Below, in pieces: positions 45,301-49,154 of a stretch of DNA of 64,000 bases. Each line of letters starts with the position of its first letter. Within the stretch, counting starts at the first letter, position 1. The notes beneath the pieces were generated by a model that was given only the letters and a program-made list of their open reading frames with translations, made no database searches and was not told the DNA's origin. The position numbers were made by a program, and so were the translations under genes. Origin of the DNA: Glandiceps talaboti (lineage: Eukaryota > Hemichordata > Enteropneusta > Spengelidae); NCBI RefSeq assembly GCF_964340395.1, contig NC_135555.1, positions 27,926,725 to 27,990,724 of the forward strand. Direction: 5' to 3'.

Positions 45301-47544
45301 CGAAGTGGACTTGATTCGATTGTGTCATCTTCGAAAGTGATTGGTTTTTGACTTTGTTTGTTTGACATTTTGAATTTATGGTACACTTGTATGTATATAC
45401 ATATATATTATTATCTGTTTAATTGAACTTCCTGACCTTGATAGTGAGGTCACTAAGCGTTTAATTTACTCATAACAACTATAATAAATTTAGTCATTTT
45501 TTAACCAATTTTAATGTATTTATTTTATTTTTTAATAAGTTATATAGATATAAAAAAATATATTAATAAATTTATTAATATAAGAACAAGACTTTATTTG
45601 GCTATATAATAGATAAAAATGGAAGTGAGCTGGCTTTCTCCTTTTCTATACTACTATGGTGTCATATGGAAAACTTATCATTGTATTTTCTTTTCTTTTT
45701 ATATACTACCAGTAGCATTATTTCATGCATGAAAACAATAAATCCATCGCTATGGAAACCACTCAAACATATTTTCTTTGTCAAAACACAATGACTGTGT
45801 TGGAGAGTTAATAATGTTGCCTACTTGCTGAATGATTTTGGAAAATCAGTAGATAAGGTGGATACATTTACAATGTGCTTCTAATGAGAGCCATTATGGT
45901 ATAATTTATACATATATGTACACATACAATTTTATTAAATTTGTGTAGTTCTCTAGTATCTTTTAGTGTAAGCTTATGAAATTATTTGATAAAGAGCTTG
46001 ATTTGCTGGGTTTTTTCCCTAAGTACTAATACATTAAATTCTAGGTTAAAATGTAATATTTTTACCATGATAGTAGACAGAGATCATTATTTTGGATTTT
46101 TAATCCATACAGCATCCACAAAAAAGCTATGTGAAAGAGAGTCGACCAAATCTTTGTTTGTAACTCAATACATTACAGAAAGCTAAAAAGTGTTAAAAAG
46201 TTTGTTATTCTACATACAAATGTACAATAGCAAATGTTTTGAACATTTTTTAATGTTCTGCAATACTTTGAATTAGGAACAATGATTTAGTATTCATTTT
46301 GTATCTTTATGCACTATGTTTTTTAAAGTATAAAAACATAGTAGAGCTGTCTTAAGGATTAAATATCGATTTGTCATCCAAATAGTCACTTTAAAGTGGC
46401 CATATGGATATGAAATGGGTATTCAAACTTTTAAGAATTTGTCATTGAAGGGAAACCTTTTAAGGATGCTGGCTCTCGTATTTTTTAAAATGTTTTTTAG
46501 ACTATTATACATAAGATGTAAATGTGAACATTTTAAGTAGAATAATTTCTCATGTACTATGTGATCCCTGATCATCAATATGGTGAAAGTGTATATCATC
46601 TGTACTCAGGTGTTTCATATGCTTCGGTGTTATTGTAAATTACCATCTCCCTTTTTTTTCCTTTCAGGGGTCATGACTTTCGCCCTGACTACTCACGTCT
46701 GTGTGTTTTAGCCTCACTTTCTCCAAATGTTCCTCATGTGGCTTTAACGGCAACAGCAACAAAAAAGTATGAAGAGGCCATTGTCTCAACACTGTGTCTC
46801 AATAAACCAACTGTAATCCGAGAAAACCCAAACAGACCAAACATAACTTATCAGAAATTTTCACGACCTCCACGGGGGAAAGATAGTTATCATTCAATAT
46901 TAGAGCCACTAGCAGTAGAATTGAAAGAGAAAAAACTTGACTTTCCATTGACTTTTATCTACCTTCCACTAGAATGGTGTGGCTATGGCTATGTTTTATT
47001 TTCTCACATTCTTGGCTCTGACCAATACCAACCACCTGGATGTGATGAAATTCCAAAGTTTCGACTATTTAATCAGTACCATGCACCACAAACAGAGATG
47101 ATGAAAGCTGAAATTCTATCTTCCTTGAGCTCATCAAAATCTTCACTGAGAGTTGTATTTGCCACTGTAGCTCTTGGTATGGGCCTTGACTGCCCTCGTG
47201 TTTATCAAGTCATACATATTGGTGTACCAAGGACAATGGAAAGTTACTTTCAAGAAACTGGAAGAGCAGGACGAGATGGGAAAAATGCCAAGGCTATACT
47301 GTACTATAATAATACTGACATTGCCGTTAACAAAAAGGGCATGTCCGATGCTATGAGAGAATATTGTAAAAACGATAGTGATATTTGTTTAAGGAAACTG
47401 TTAAATTATTTTGATTTTGATAAACCTGAAACAGAACTACCAAGTCATTTGTGCTGTAGTGTATGTGAAAAGTCTTGTTCATGTTTGTCATGTAACCAAG
47501 TTAGAGATCTAGAAGTAGATTTATCTATGTTTAACACTGAATAA
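26793..47544 (+). CDS. RecQ-family ATP-dependent DNA helicase
   Basis: Coding exons 26793-27008, 27127-27419 and 46668-47544 total 1386 nt, exactly 461 codons plus stop, with matching phases at both junctions. Motifs in order: Q-motif-like F..TISLKDQQINAI, Walker A LPTGYGKS, motif Ia-like VISPLNALIRDQI, DEAH box DEAHCCVDWGHDFRPDY (split by the big intron inside Trp), motif III ALTATAT, motif V VALGMGLDCPRV, motif VI QETGRAGRDG, then a RecQ-type zinc subdomain (YCKNDSDICLRKLLNYF...LCCSVC). No RQC or HRDC domain. RecQ enzymes unwind DNA 3' to 5' using ATP. An upstream untranslated exon probably ends at 26548 (donor GTAAGT) and joins 26663 (acceptor CACTTTTTAG). The first coding intron is a MITE; the second contains an entire Polinton. 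The gene converges on the DUF6589 gene. Confidence 0.85.
27017..27125. mobile_element. 109-bp MITE inside helicase exon, apparently spliced as an intron
   Basis: The ends TAGTCCTGCTTGCAT and ATGTAAGCAGGACTA are inverted repeats (14 of 15). It is flanked by GGTTCTTGT on both sides (27008-27016 and 27126-27134), a perfect 9-bp target duplication. Unspliced, it introduces a TAG at 27075-27077. Removing GT(27009)...AG(27126) restores the exact helicase frame (..RCM|VLVISPLNAL..). A better donor, GTTAGT at 27015, would leave the same frame with two extra residues. The donor comes from the duplicated target (or target/element border) and the acceptor A from the element end. Confidence 0.8.
27589..27594. 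repeat. Polinton target-site duplication, left
   Basis: ATGGTG directly before the element end AGTAGTATAG; the identical six bases follow the right end at 45656-45661. Six bases is the standard Polinton/Maverick duplication length. Confidence 0.95.
27595..27888. repeat. Polinton left terminal inverted repeat
   Basis: 294 bases, matching the reverse complement of 45367-45655 except for two substitutions and one 5-base indel by eye. It includes GTGACCTCACTATCAAGGTC and a TATATGTATATACATACAAG promoter-like block at its inner end. Confidence 0.95.
27889..28266. promoter_or_regulatory. Polinton left subterminal region with duplicated promoter-like block
   Basis: Positions ~28196-28270 repeat the inner part of the TIR (CAAGGT.AGGA.GTTCAATTA...ATATATATGTATATACATAC AAG) immediately before the ATGTCAAA start of the zinc-finger gene. 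A 19-bp direct repeat (AACTGCCGCCTCAGG) lies at 28009-28047. Read as the promoter of the left-most gene; the function is inferred. Confidence 0.5.
28267..28614 (+). CDS. Polinton C2H2/C2HC zinc-finger protein
   Basis: 115 residues from the ATGTCAAAC start, chosen because the same promoter block and ATGTCAAA start are found at the opposite end of the element. Two similar halves, each with CLTCG/CLTCK.. followed by CVKCNKRFQHKHNFLKH or CGKCGFAYKYKCHFKIH (C-x2-C-x12-H-x3-5-H/C fingers), and a final CECG. Likely nucleic-acid-binding. The position next to the TIR suggests an early or regulatory role, but that is inference. An ORF extension to 28237 exists but overlaps the promoter-like block. The gene is intact. 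Confidence 0.7.
   Translation: MSNYCSGFRICLIRENCLTCGRSAPEFKCVKCNKRFQHKHNFLKHLNIKHSCENRKREYPNECLTCKRVFPEFTCGKCGFAYKYKCHFKIHLKRSTPCIKQLKRDYICECGEEIK
28761..32536 (+). pseudogene. polB: Polinton family B DNA polymerase (protein-primed type), broken in three places
   Basis: The frame begins at ATG 28761 with three N-P-x-T-x-x-M-I-x-x-G motif repeats (2-cysteine-adaptor-like); the first two are a 108-bp tandem duplication. A TAA at 29709-29711 interrupts the frame. It then continues through the 3'-5' exonuclease (YADFESITE; FHNLKGYDSHF), with an inserted zinc endonuclease-VII-like knuckle (CHICETPY...RDHCHITGKYRG.. C), and the polymerase palm: motif A YLDANNLYGWAM, motif B KLMNNSVFGR, motif C FTDTDSL. 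A frameshift lies near 31975-31990 (between FVTQKIITKGLVAVEN and YVGMSILDLSK). A second frameshift or small deletion lies near 32425-32440; the conserved end (TSLSCFNDKRY, stop TAG 32534) is in the third frame. It would replicate the element. A Ser/Leu/Asp run (DSLDSLDSLD) in the palm is a 9-bp slippage repeat. Confidence 0.93.
32572..33229 (-). pseudogene. Conserved Polinton protein, candidate minor capsid (penton-like), frameshifted
   Basis: Minus strand from ATG 33229 (MKLYINKKSSAITINFTETL, then IGYTQIRLLECKLYNSWHNI) to TAA 32574-32572. A frameshift near 33100-33115 separates this start from the rest (RKKIAFTVNLKRSVKKVEPG...VNFLTVTEYVVHCDIIDTPT, then a C-terminal DQNNEPIDFNGWPISFQLEL). The gene would be ~218 residues, mostly beta-strand in character. 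I recall this VDFNG...ISF ending from a protein that accompanies Polinton PolB genes, and its size fits the single-jelly-roll minor capsid protein, but I cannot confirm the identity here. It lies tail-to-tail with PolB and shares a divergent TA-repeat promoter region with the 33376 gene. Confidence 0.55.
33236..33358. repeat. (TATAT)n/(TA)n tract in divergent promoter region
   Basis: Starts as TTATA repeats and becomes about 75 bases of pure TA. It occupies the whole gap between the divergent starts at 33229 (-) and 33376 (+), so any promoter there has been expanded or replaced. Confidence 0.95.
33376..34380 (+). CDS. Polinton protein of unknown function, 334 aa, intact
   Basis: Starts MPSSPSDFGLGIGRSIGLEL with an acidic segment (LDDLLDVNTSNLSG), then a charged region and a long beta-rich body (YHIPFGFAYSNRDAKFYAFD; IRLYLPGSDPRLDLLNSKIH; GKWYCYYDLDGGNINLFYDA; EKINVTFTENIASSNLAEAL). 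No signal peptide, membrane helix or catalytic motif that I can see. The start is the first ATG after the TA tract. In Polintons this neighbourhood encodes virion proteins, so a structural role is possible. It is not recognised. One of the few long intact genes in the element. Confidence 0.7.
   Translation: MPSSPSDFGLGIGRSIGLELDDLLDVNTSNLSGRDNNKDFVLRWKNERKIYNLEPAAVQSHEHTNNLVDLNDVDDTIEEYKVSKYHIPFGFAYSNRDAKFYAFDLPQDYVEMLKKPLTIDHGLIDRVPYVPVYNDNDKTFSLADIRLYLPGSDPRLDLLNSKIHLEVDPIRTIARENIIFKKIANSGKWYCYYDLDGGNINLFYDAQFDVLGLKPIDEAKIKLVTFTDAMTNKMKKVTSGNIIIECIKLNTEGEYDNLLDGFSIACDRRILLTIKIHIENEKINVTFTENIASSNLAEALLENEVLYAITQGLKSLDIKTITLERMVLIDFKVF
34411..34995 (+). pseudogene. Decayed Polinton gene, several frames
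   Basis: Coding-like pieces follow each other in different frames: MNKSLNLSLKDLRDFKPTK (stop 34468-34470), MEYENNMFKLKPIPPPKPTI... (from 34491), a VREYSHVINTNKVTF DSD piece, and a longer C-terminal piece (EFKEKNERAIVIFYIKIDDE...SRLFHTDKKVKISINFTVFD), ending TAA at 34995. At least two frameshifts or stops. Family not recognised. Confidence 0.5.
35014..35487 (+). CDS. Polinton small membrane protein, 157 aa
   Basis: N-terminal helix (NIKTIQDLVDYLTRVCSAYR) leads to a long hydrophobic region made of two adjoining segments (GILITSGIISGVGALAAVPA and IPVFISLLAAVPIVVTVVSQ), then an amphipathic helix (KLSDKVSRLKVQYKNFKELL). Two membrane passes in a short loop followed by a coiled helix resemble the general layout of two-TM SLATT-like proteins, but this is only a shape comparison. 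Intact. It lies just upstream of integrase in the same direction. Confidence 0.6.
   Translation: MIDQNIKTIQDLVDYLTRVCSAYRRSYKLLSRVNKGILITSGIISGVGALAAVPAIPVFISLLAAVPIVVTVVSQNLKLSDKVSRLKVQYKNFKELLTYTQANIYSETLQELIREVFMKSLEMQKAVNYTLPLERYLKYYKLNGYSDIENQKSKIVK
35506..36625 (+). pseudogene. int: Polinton integrase (retroviral-type, chromodomain), frameshifted N-terminus
   Basis: The N-terminal helical piece (MYTMDQYFRDLYYNSDLAYS then GIAKLWRKIKADQK) is in one frame; the catalytic part is in the next, open from about 35640 (WLEQQEVYTMHKPAIKK), so a frameshift lies around 35610-35660, within or beside a 9-bp repeat (VNGVNGVNG). DDE core: QADIVDM, IQFDEGREF, ASVVERFNRTLK (33 residues between the second Asp and the Glu). 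An SH3-like segment (FNIGDTVRISKYKNVFAKGY) and a C-terminal chromodomain (YKVEKILRKKKIKGHEYALV KWLGYG...SWEPIENI) follow. Integrase joins the element ends to target DNA with a 6-bp stagger; the chromodomain may guide it to marked chromatin. Confidence 0.93.
36659..36956 (+). pseudogene. Small Polinton gene, frameshift in T8 run
   Basis: Reads MFVEHNITKFLTKYKDVLGF NIELEWDNLRRKNMHVLIVN... to a TAA right after TTTTTTTT (36852-36859). The other frame continues KRIEFLSLFPNSEDNQEVKF... to TAG 36954-36956. About 98 residues in total, charged, with no membrane segment. Function unknown. The homopolymer makes an assembly error as likely as a mutation. Confidence 0.45.
37052..38514 (+). pseudogene. Conserved Polinton virion-region protein split by a frameshift
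   Basis: First frame 37052-37786: MWTLGLPSTRVNGVNGVKQK, a Pro/Gln/Ala-rich stretch, then QHWDQQLNFSVCLATAGCGV and FRFHVYFTIRRILNELSCPL. Second frame 37810-38514: NYFVLPNSRGFTQAGLGRLN RSIEAYVYCVLGSQADTR..., ending with a single C-terminal membrane segment (STMGIIVGIIFLSYLFI). The two frames differ by one position and meet near 37783. I recall uncharacterised Polinton proteins from other invertebrates that carry both blocks in one chain in this order, so they are treated as one gene. Function unknown; a membrane-anchored virion protein is possible. Confidence 0.7.
38558..39130 (+). pseudogene. Conserved Polinton protein with in-frame stop
   Basis: The frame starts at ATG 38558 (MADYNPFDINVDENVDENVD, then acidic sequence), is cut by TAA 38705-38707, and continues in the same frame (TVEPTGAKLFELKNKLLEDT...KSTIKSKIGTAAANRLFEDT) to TAA 39128-39130. 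It has an N-terminal acidic region, then a helical, basic region. It is preceded by a TATAGTATTTA tandem repeat. The last 17 bases overlap the start of the next gene. Function not known to me. Confidence 0.65.
39114..39806 (+). CDS. Polinton coiled-coil/transmembrane protein, 230 aa
   Basis: Start ATG 39114 overlaps the end of the previous gene by 17 bases, the kind of coupling expected in a compact viral-type genome. The N-terminal ~90 residues are coiled coil (KEIDTAVKSLEDLYNRKKEL), followed by a membrane segment (GVTIVSLATALGLVITTIAI), a Gly/Ser linker (SSGSSGSGRGGSGGGP), a conserved helical stretch (ALPGIIGSIVSFVLKTAGQV) and a last membrane segment (HVWLLATAIAVYLYERI). I recall proteins with the same LPG..G.I.SF.....GQV block in other Polintons. 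Probably a virion membrane or capsid-lining protein, by position only. Intact. Confidence 0.7.
   Translation: MKSNSNLTIENKIEEWNELNPEYTIMRKEIDTAVKSLEDLYNRKKELENRQKIEELTQDEKKEVGRIEIHILKYNKETNILNNKLAETSSLKEVLKDPNLSIKDKLVILFKRNGVTIVSLATALGLVITTIAIALGIKSPPVGSSGSSGSGRGGSGGGPVKAVIKRVADVLKWLGNKAAIALPGIIGSIVSFVLKTAGQVVGFIAEHVWLLATAIAVYLYERILTKRAKK
39897..41153 (+). CDS. mcp: Polinton major capsid protein (double jelly-roll type)
   Basis: 418 residues, intact. The start MPYNRELQGDYSKLTALGSK GERTHHVVTFNPNSAKPGE is the signature opening of the large Polinton capsid-region protein I know from other invertebrates. Further landmarks: LYSDRTNKTLYGIQSENRRK LRS, LHPIMNGHGAVYPSSLGSHI, LTNIQLEYETIRDP, NENINVPRSSLKGIFVLF, SVAIMIEGIANKVYAPGLSP, CLFIDLRSFKNN. 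The predominantly beta-strand pattern and its place directly before the packaging ATPase fit the double-jelly-roll major capsid protein, which would build a T-number icosahedral shell as in adenovirus-like and virophage-like particles. The capsid function in animals' Polintons is established by structure prediction, not by seen virions here. Confidence 0.8.
   Translation: MPYNRELQGDYSKLTALGSKGERTHHVVTFNPNSAKPGEDLYIRCPTLEDTVVLTGKFNLVFDLKLNGHNKNFVVQNLSANIISQLVLKFEGKKLMDLTNYNLIQTYKDLYSDRTNKTLYGIQSENRRKLRSDNIDGVGGGAYLGEAALLKAYGKKYAIDLAKLHPIMNGHGAVYPSSLGSHIEWDITLAPVNKILVSEDTTGWDYTLTNIQLEYETIRDPKLAMEIKGYYNSGKSFLYEHIQHVREINFSGTDTIINENINVPRSSLKGIFVLFSKPQLQNALDTELFFNPSINSVAIMIEGIANKVYAPGLSPRKFWEETRRYFMSSEFCCDKLEEITEENFLLNKYCLFIDLRSFKNNRYHGSGLKVMNTKDGVQLEIQRESTPTDPQVKITANIFIISDAMLKIQESKLKYIIY
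41154..41204. repeat. (ACATTATTAA)n tandem repeat between capsid and ATPase genes
   Basis: Five copies of a 10-base unit, followed by GATAGTATAGAATAAC just before the ATPase start. TATAGTAT-like words precede several genes of the element. Confidence 0.8.
41219..41818 (+). CDS. Polinton packaging ATPase (FtsK/HerA, A32-like)
   Basis: 199 residues. Walker A SAPTCSGKT near residue 13, Walker B LIILDDCA near residue 101, then a sensor-like Gln (WVLTQQFTSI). Start MIWLDPPFNMLISAPTCSGK; no upstream ATG keeps the frame. The size and motifs match the genome-packaging ATPases of Polintons, virophages and poxvirus A32, which drive DNA into the capsid. It follows the major capsid gene by 65 bases on the same strand. 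A Cys replaces the more common Gly in the P-loop (T-C-S-G-K-T), which is tolerated in the family. Intact. Confidence 0.85.
   Translation: MIWLDPPFNMLISAPTCSGKTEFIMELLQTYYKNVFDYIIIICPTFINNKAYDKKCIYKDSDIIIMIPNIEKINENIEFVHECYKNTKSLIILDDCAFTKDVKSCVNILTKLAFSARHDNISVWVLTQQFTSIAKTFRENIGMLVLYYTPSKNDVKEIIENYGMELNKEEISEYIKQLKYTPYSKLVFRLRQPYSIDLV
41939..42652 (+). CDS. Polinton conserved protein with hydrophobic middle and acidic tail
   Basis: 237 residues. Thr/Val-rich start (PTTVTSEQMTTVTTVSPIV), helical KFYKKYESTYSSLVSDN, a hydrophobic stretch (IVNGVLFGISKIVGLVLPV), then KLAYSYGPLLALTSGGLTIL. The last ~80 residues are built from Asp/Glu/Leu/Asn/Gln repeats (LDQEHEQELDQDIEN) encoded by repeated CTTGA words. 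The middle part resembles a family I recall from other Polintons; its function is unknown. The tail looks slippage-generated. Intact. Confidence 0.6.
   Translation: MEQSLAEILQPVESIPTTVTSEQMTTVTTVSPIVKYRERLLCIIAAGQSKAFLGKNFTLEYIEKVSDKEIEKFYKKYESTYSSLVSDNIVNGVLFGISKIVGLVLPVHNVNKLSDDLKNNFLVTNQFKQLTGKLAYSYGPLLALTSGGLTILNNINFATNNVNTCLLKKSDLTEKNDLNSQIEKNDSNDFNNLSQLDQELVKELAIELDQEHEQELDQDIENNLKIDLIKNKIKYKK
42718..43206 (+). CDS. Polinton single-pass membrane protein, 162 aa
   Basis: Thr/Val/Gln-rich start, then a basic motif (NPGRVEWGKKLAVISAETKK RKKLK) that I recall from an equivalent Polinton gene, an in-frame 9-bp repeat (SNESNESNES), one membrane helix (TMVLLTLGSLVIGAAGLYY) and a second slippage repeat (APQAPQATQASQAPQA). 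Likely N-in or N-out single-pass; role unknown. Intact. Confidence 0.65.
   Translation: MSDTESVTQPKVETQVKTQVETVTTNSKTKNPGRVEWGKKLAVISAETKKRKKLKMKDMLVDNNVKSMGSTKATESNESNESNESSQFNNTMVLLTLGSLVIGAAGLYYKRQWFLQSSDIVSTKSSPESKQLTTLEPVKNKAPQAPQATQASQAPQALLEMV
43295..43534 (+). CDS. Polinton small hydrophobic protein, 79 aa
   Basis: MTDYTKLIVNGLYDGAVLSA starts a short protein with two weakly hydrophobic helices (YDGAVLSALTITNSFIL; FASLAIAVSGAVLEKDML). Short conserved proteins of this look sit in the same position in other Polintons. Function unknown. It is followed by a 15-bp tandem repeat (GGATAAATATAAA). Confidence 0.6.
   Translation: MTDYTKLIVNGLYDGAVLSALTITNSFILDKTIKMAPDSPKTSTSFRKFASLAIAVSGAVLEKDMLEQRNMLPVDPYKG
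43670..44116 (+). CDS. Polinton conserved protein with terminal membrane helices, 148 aa
   Basis: N-terminal hydrophobic helix (AIAMMVGGYILNATTFLGGS YI), a charged coiled middle (HEKELKRHDLALENFNKDHE AW), a conserved PKFSDYYQPSDDMKLYQY motif and a C-terminal helix (IYLAGGGILLVYLTKKYII). I recall the MMxGG...RHDLA...SDYYxPS pattern from Polintons of other animals. It may sit in or under a virion membrane; not established. Intact. Confidence 0.65.
   Translation: MASAIAMMVGGYILNATTFLGGSYIGKAVTGNTKEEHEKELKRHDLALENFNKDHEAWLEHRQTAFDFMAKQNFLDVHARQNLVLTDQNLNLYLEFHPESTQSTLTSLENEPKFSDYYQPSDDMKLYQYIYLAGGGILLVYLTKKYII
44174..44478 (+). pseudogene. Polinton zinc-ribbon-like protein, frameshift at poly-A run
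   Basis: Starts MECQLCKRLYCDLMNKK and runs into A14 (44228-44241). After the run the sensible frame differs: HCNICKKINIPRDDICKNIC and FHCFDCC, then an acidic tail, to TAA 44476-44478. The many CxxC pairs imply zinc binding. The homopolymer length may be miscalled, so the gene could be intact in reality. Confidence 0.5.
44624..44776 (+). CDS. Small Polinton ORF, 50 aa, Trp/Arg-rich
   Basis: MEAFSQNQILKRFWDKWNAE YPEIVRFSWWRLRWRQ... ending TAA 44774-44776. The frame is open upstream to about 44560 without an ATG, so this may be the tail of a larger decayed gene. Function unknown. Confidence 0.3.
   Translation: MEAFSQNQILKRFWDKWNAEYPEIVRFSWWRLRWRQIFLKLKLNKLTNNI
44856..45368 (-). CDS. Right-end Polinton gene, unknown, starts in TIR
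   Basis: Start ATG 45368 (MSNKQSQKPITFEDDTIESS), at the inner edge of the right TIR; an in-frame ATG at 45386 lies inside the TIR promoter block and is less likely. 170 residues: an acidic Ser/Pro-rich start, then a compact region (KPFLITDFKEFKSRYGPGLL IWLNDP...YYTYAPSRMIDEIL) with no recognised motif. It is transcribed inward from the right end, mirroring the zinc-finger gene at the left. Intact. Confidence 0.6.
   Translation of the reverse strand: MSNKQSQKPITFEDDTIESSPLRPLSSLPDPAISNISNIANPSENDEGLLLDILNEKRNIQEIPTIKWREVPTEKPFLITDFKEFKSRYGPGLLIWLNDPITLNQLYYTYAPSRMIDEILTNKLPLIVVSRGLKKSTINPNNSYFNYTLMDFNVVKQKLMEKMLNNSNNS
45367..45655. repeat. Polinton right terminal inverted repeat
   Basis: 289 bases; complement of 27595-27888 with two substitutions and one 5-base indel by eye. 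Ends ...CTATACTACT. Confidence 0.95.
45656..45661. repeat. Polinton target-site duplication, right
   Basis: ATGGTG, identical to 27589-27594. Confidence 0.95.
45662..46667 (+). other. Remainder of helicase intron 2
   Basis: About 1 kb of ordinary A/T-rich intron up to acceptor CTTTTTTTTCCTTTCAG at 46651-46667. Nothing further recognised. Without the Polinton and one target copy the intron would be about 1.18 kb. Confidence 0.8.
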
Positions 47545-48082
47545 GATCACTATCTGAATCAGAAATAACGCTATAAAATAACTTTTATTCATGGAACTAT
47601 GAATATGTGTAGATAAATATCAGACATGTTTACATGAACTTTAACGAAAACTCTGTACATAGCAAATGACGTAAGCCAAGTGGTTAAAATTTATACCAAG
47701 TATGTATATATTTCCAACCTGATCTGTGACAAAAAACACATTTTTCATGTACAAGAGATCATTGAAACCCCCCCCCCCTACCTCACCGAAAATGTGAAAA
47801 TGTTTACAGAAATTTTTGATATACTACTGTAAACTCAAAACGAAACTAGATAACGAAAATTTAAACATCCAGAAAAAAATGTTTTTTTTTATCTATTTAT
47901 TCTAAATAATATGTTGATGTTGAAAAATATCAGTTTGACTTTAATGAAATAAGAAATTGAAATAAATAGCAGTCTATATCCATACAGACAATATTTGTTA
48001 AACTTCATACTTATACTAGACTAAATAAAAAGTTGCTTTAGATACTGATAATATATGTCTCTATTGTCCTAAAACCACTTGC
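47545..48082 (+). other. 3' flank of helicase gene
   Basis: Probable 3'UTR followed by A/T-rich spacer; AATAAA occurs near 47961. A C9-10 run lies at about 47770. Confidence 0.4.
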
Positions 48083-48965
48083 TATAATTTTTTACATCTC
48101 CCAGGATGTCAACTAATTCATTGGAATCACATATTATTTTTTACATCTCCCAGGATGTCAACTAATTCATTGGAATCATATGCTATTATTTTTTACATCT
48201 CCCAGGATGTCAACTAATTCATTGGAATCACATATTATTTTTTACATCTCCCAGGATGTCAACTAATTCATTGGAATCATATGCTATTATTTTTTACATC
48301 TCCCAGGATGTCAACTAATTCATTGGAATCACATATTATTTGTTACATCTCCCAGGATGTCAACTAATTCTTTGGAATCACATGCTTTTATTTGTTACAT
48401 CTCCCAGGATGTCAACTAATTCATTGGAATCACATATTATTTTTTACATCTCCCAGGATGTCAACTAATTCATTGGAATCACATGCTATTATTTTTTACA
48501 TCTCCCAGGATGTCAACTAATTCATTGGAATCACATATTATTTTTTACATCTCCCAGGATGTCAACTAATTCATTGGAATCACATATTATTTTTTACATC
48601 TCCCAGGATGTCAACTAATTCATTGGAATCACATATTATTTTTTTTACATCTCCCAGGATGTCAACTAATTCATTGGAATCATATGCTATTATTTTTTAC
48701 ATCTCCCAGGATGTCAACTAATTCATTGGAATCACATATTATTTTTTACATCTCCCAGGATGTCAACTAATTCATTGGAATCACATATTATTTTTTACAT
48801 CTCCCAGGATGTCAACTAATTCATTGGAATCATATGCTATTATTTTTTTACATCTCCCAGGATGTCAACTAATTCATTGGAATCACATGCTATTATTTTT
48901 TACATCTCCCAAGATGTCAACTTATTCATTGGAATCACATATTATTTTGATTACATCTTGAAGTT
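48083..48965. repeat. 48-52-bp minisatellite, ~17 copies
   Basis: The unit TTTTTTACATCTCCCAGGAT + GTCAACTAATTCATTGGAAT + CACATATTA repeats about 17 times with very little divergence. Two variants (CACATATTA and CATATGCTATTA junctions) alternate in small groups, so higher-order copying took place. It lies in the gap between the convergent helicase and DUF6589 genes. Confidence 0.95.
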
Positions 48966-49154
48966 GCAGGTATACAACATTCAGATCTAACATGCTGTGT
49001 TTTTTGTTTCATATCAAGATAATATTCATGATGCAGCTTGGTGGGAGATAAAAGTAACTTATTCTACCTATCCAGTATCCTGAAATAAATTGTTCCAAAT
49101 GAATAAGGATGATGACTATCTAAACTATTTTCAGGAGGGTAATTATGTGATTTT

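Larger units (their letters stand above)
27595..45655 (+). mobile_element. Polinton/Maverick element, 18,061 bp, in helicase intron
   Basis: Bounded by terminal inverted repeats starting AGTAGTATAG, with a perfect 6-bp target duplication. It carries PolB, chromodomain integrase, FtsK/A32-like ATPase and double-jelly-roll capsid genes, the defining Polinton set, mostly on the plus strand, with two minus-strand genes (32572-33229 and 44856-45368). The body is A/T-rich compared with the flanking host exons. It lies in the same orientation as the helicase gene, wholly within the intron that splits the DEAH-box Trp codon. About eight genes are broken by stops or frameshifts; MCP, ATPase and the small membrane proteins are intact. 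No cysteine protease was recognised. The element is probably not autonomous now. Confidence 0.97.
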
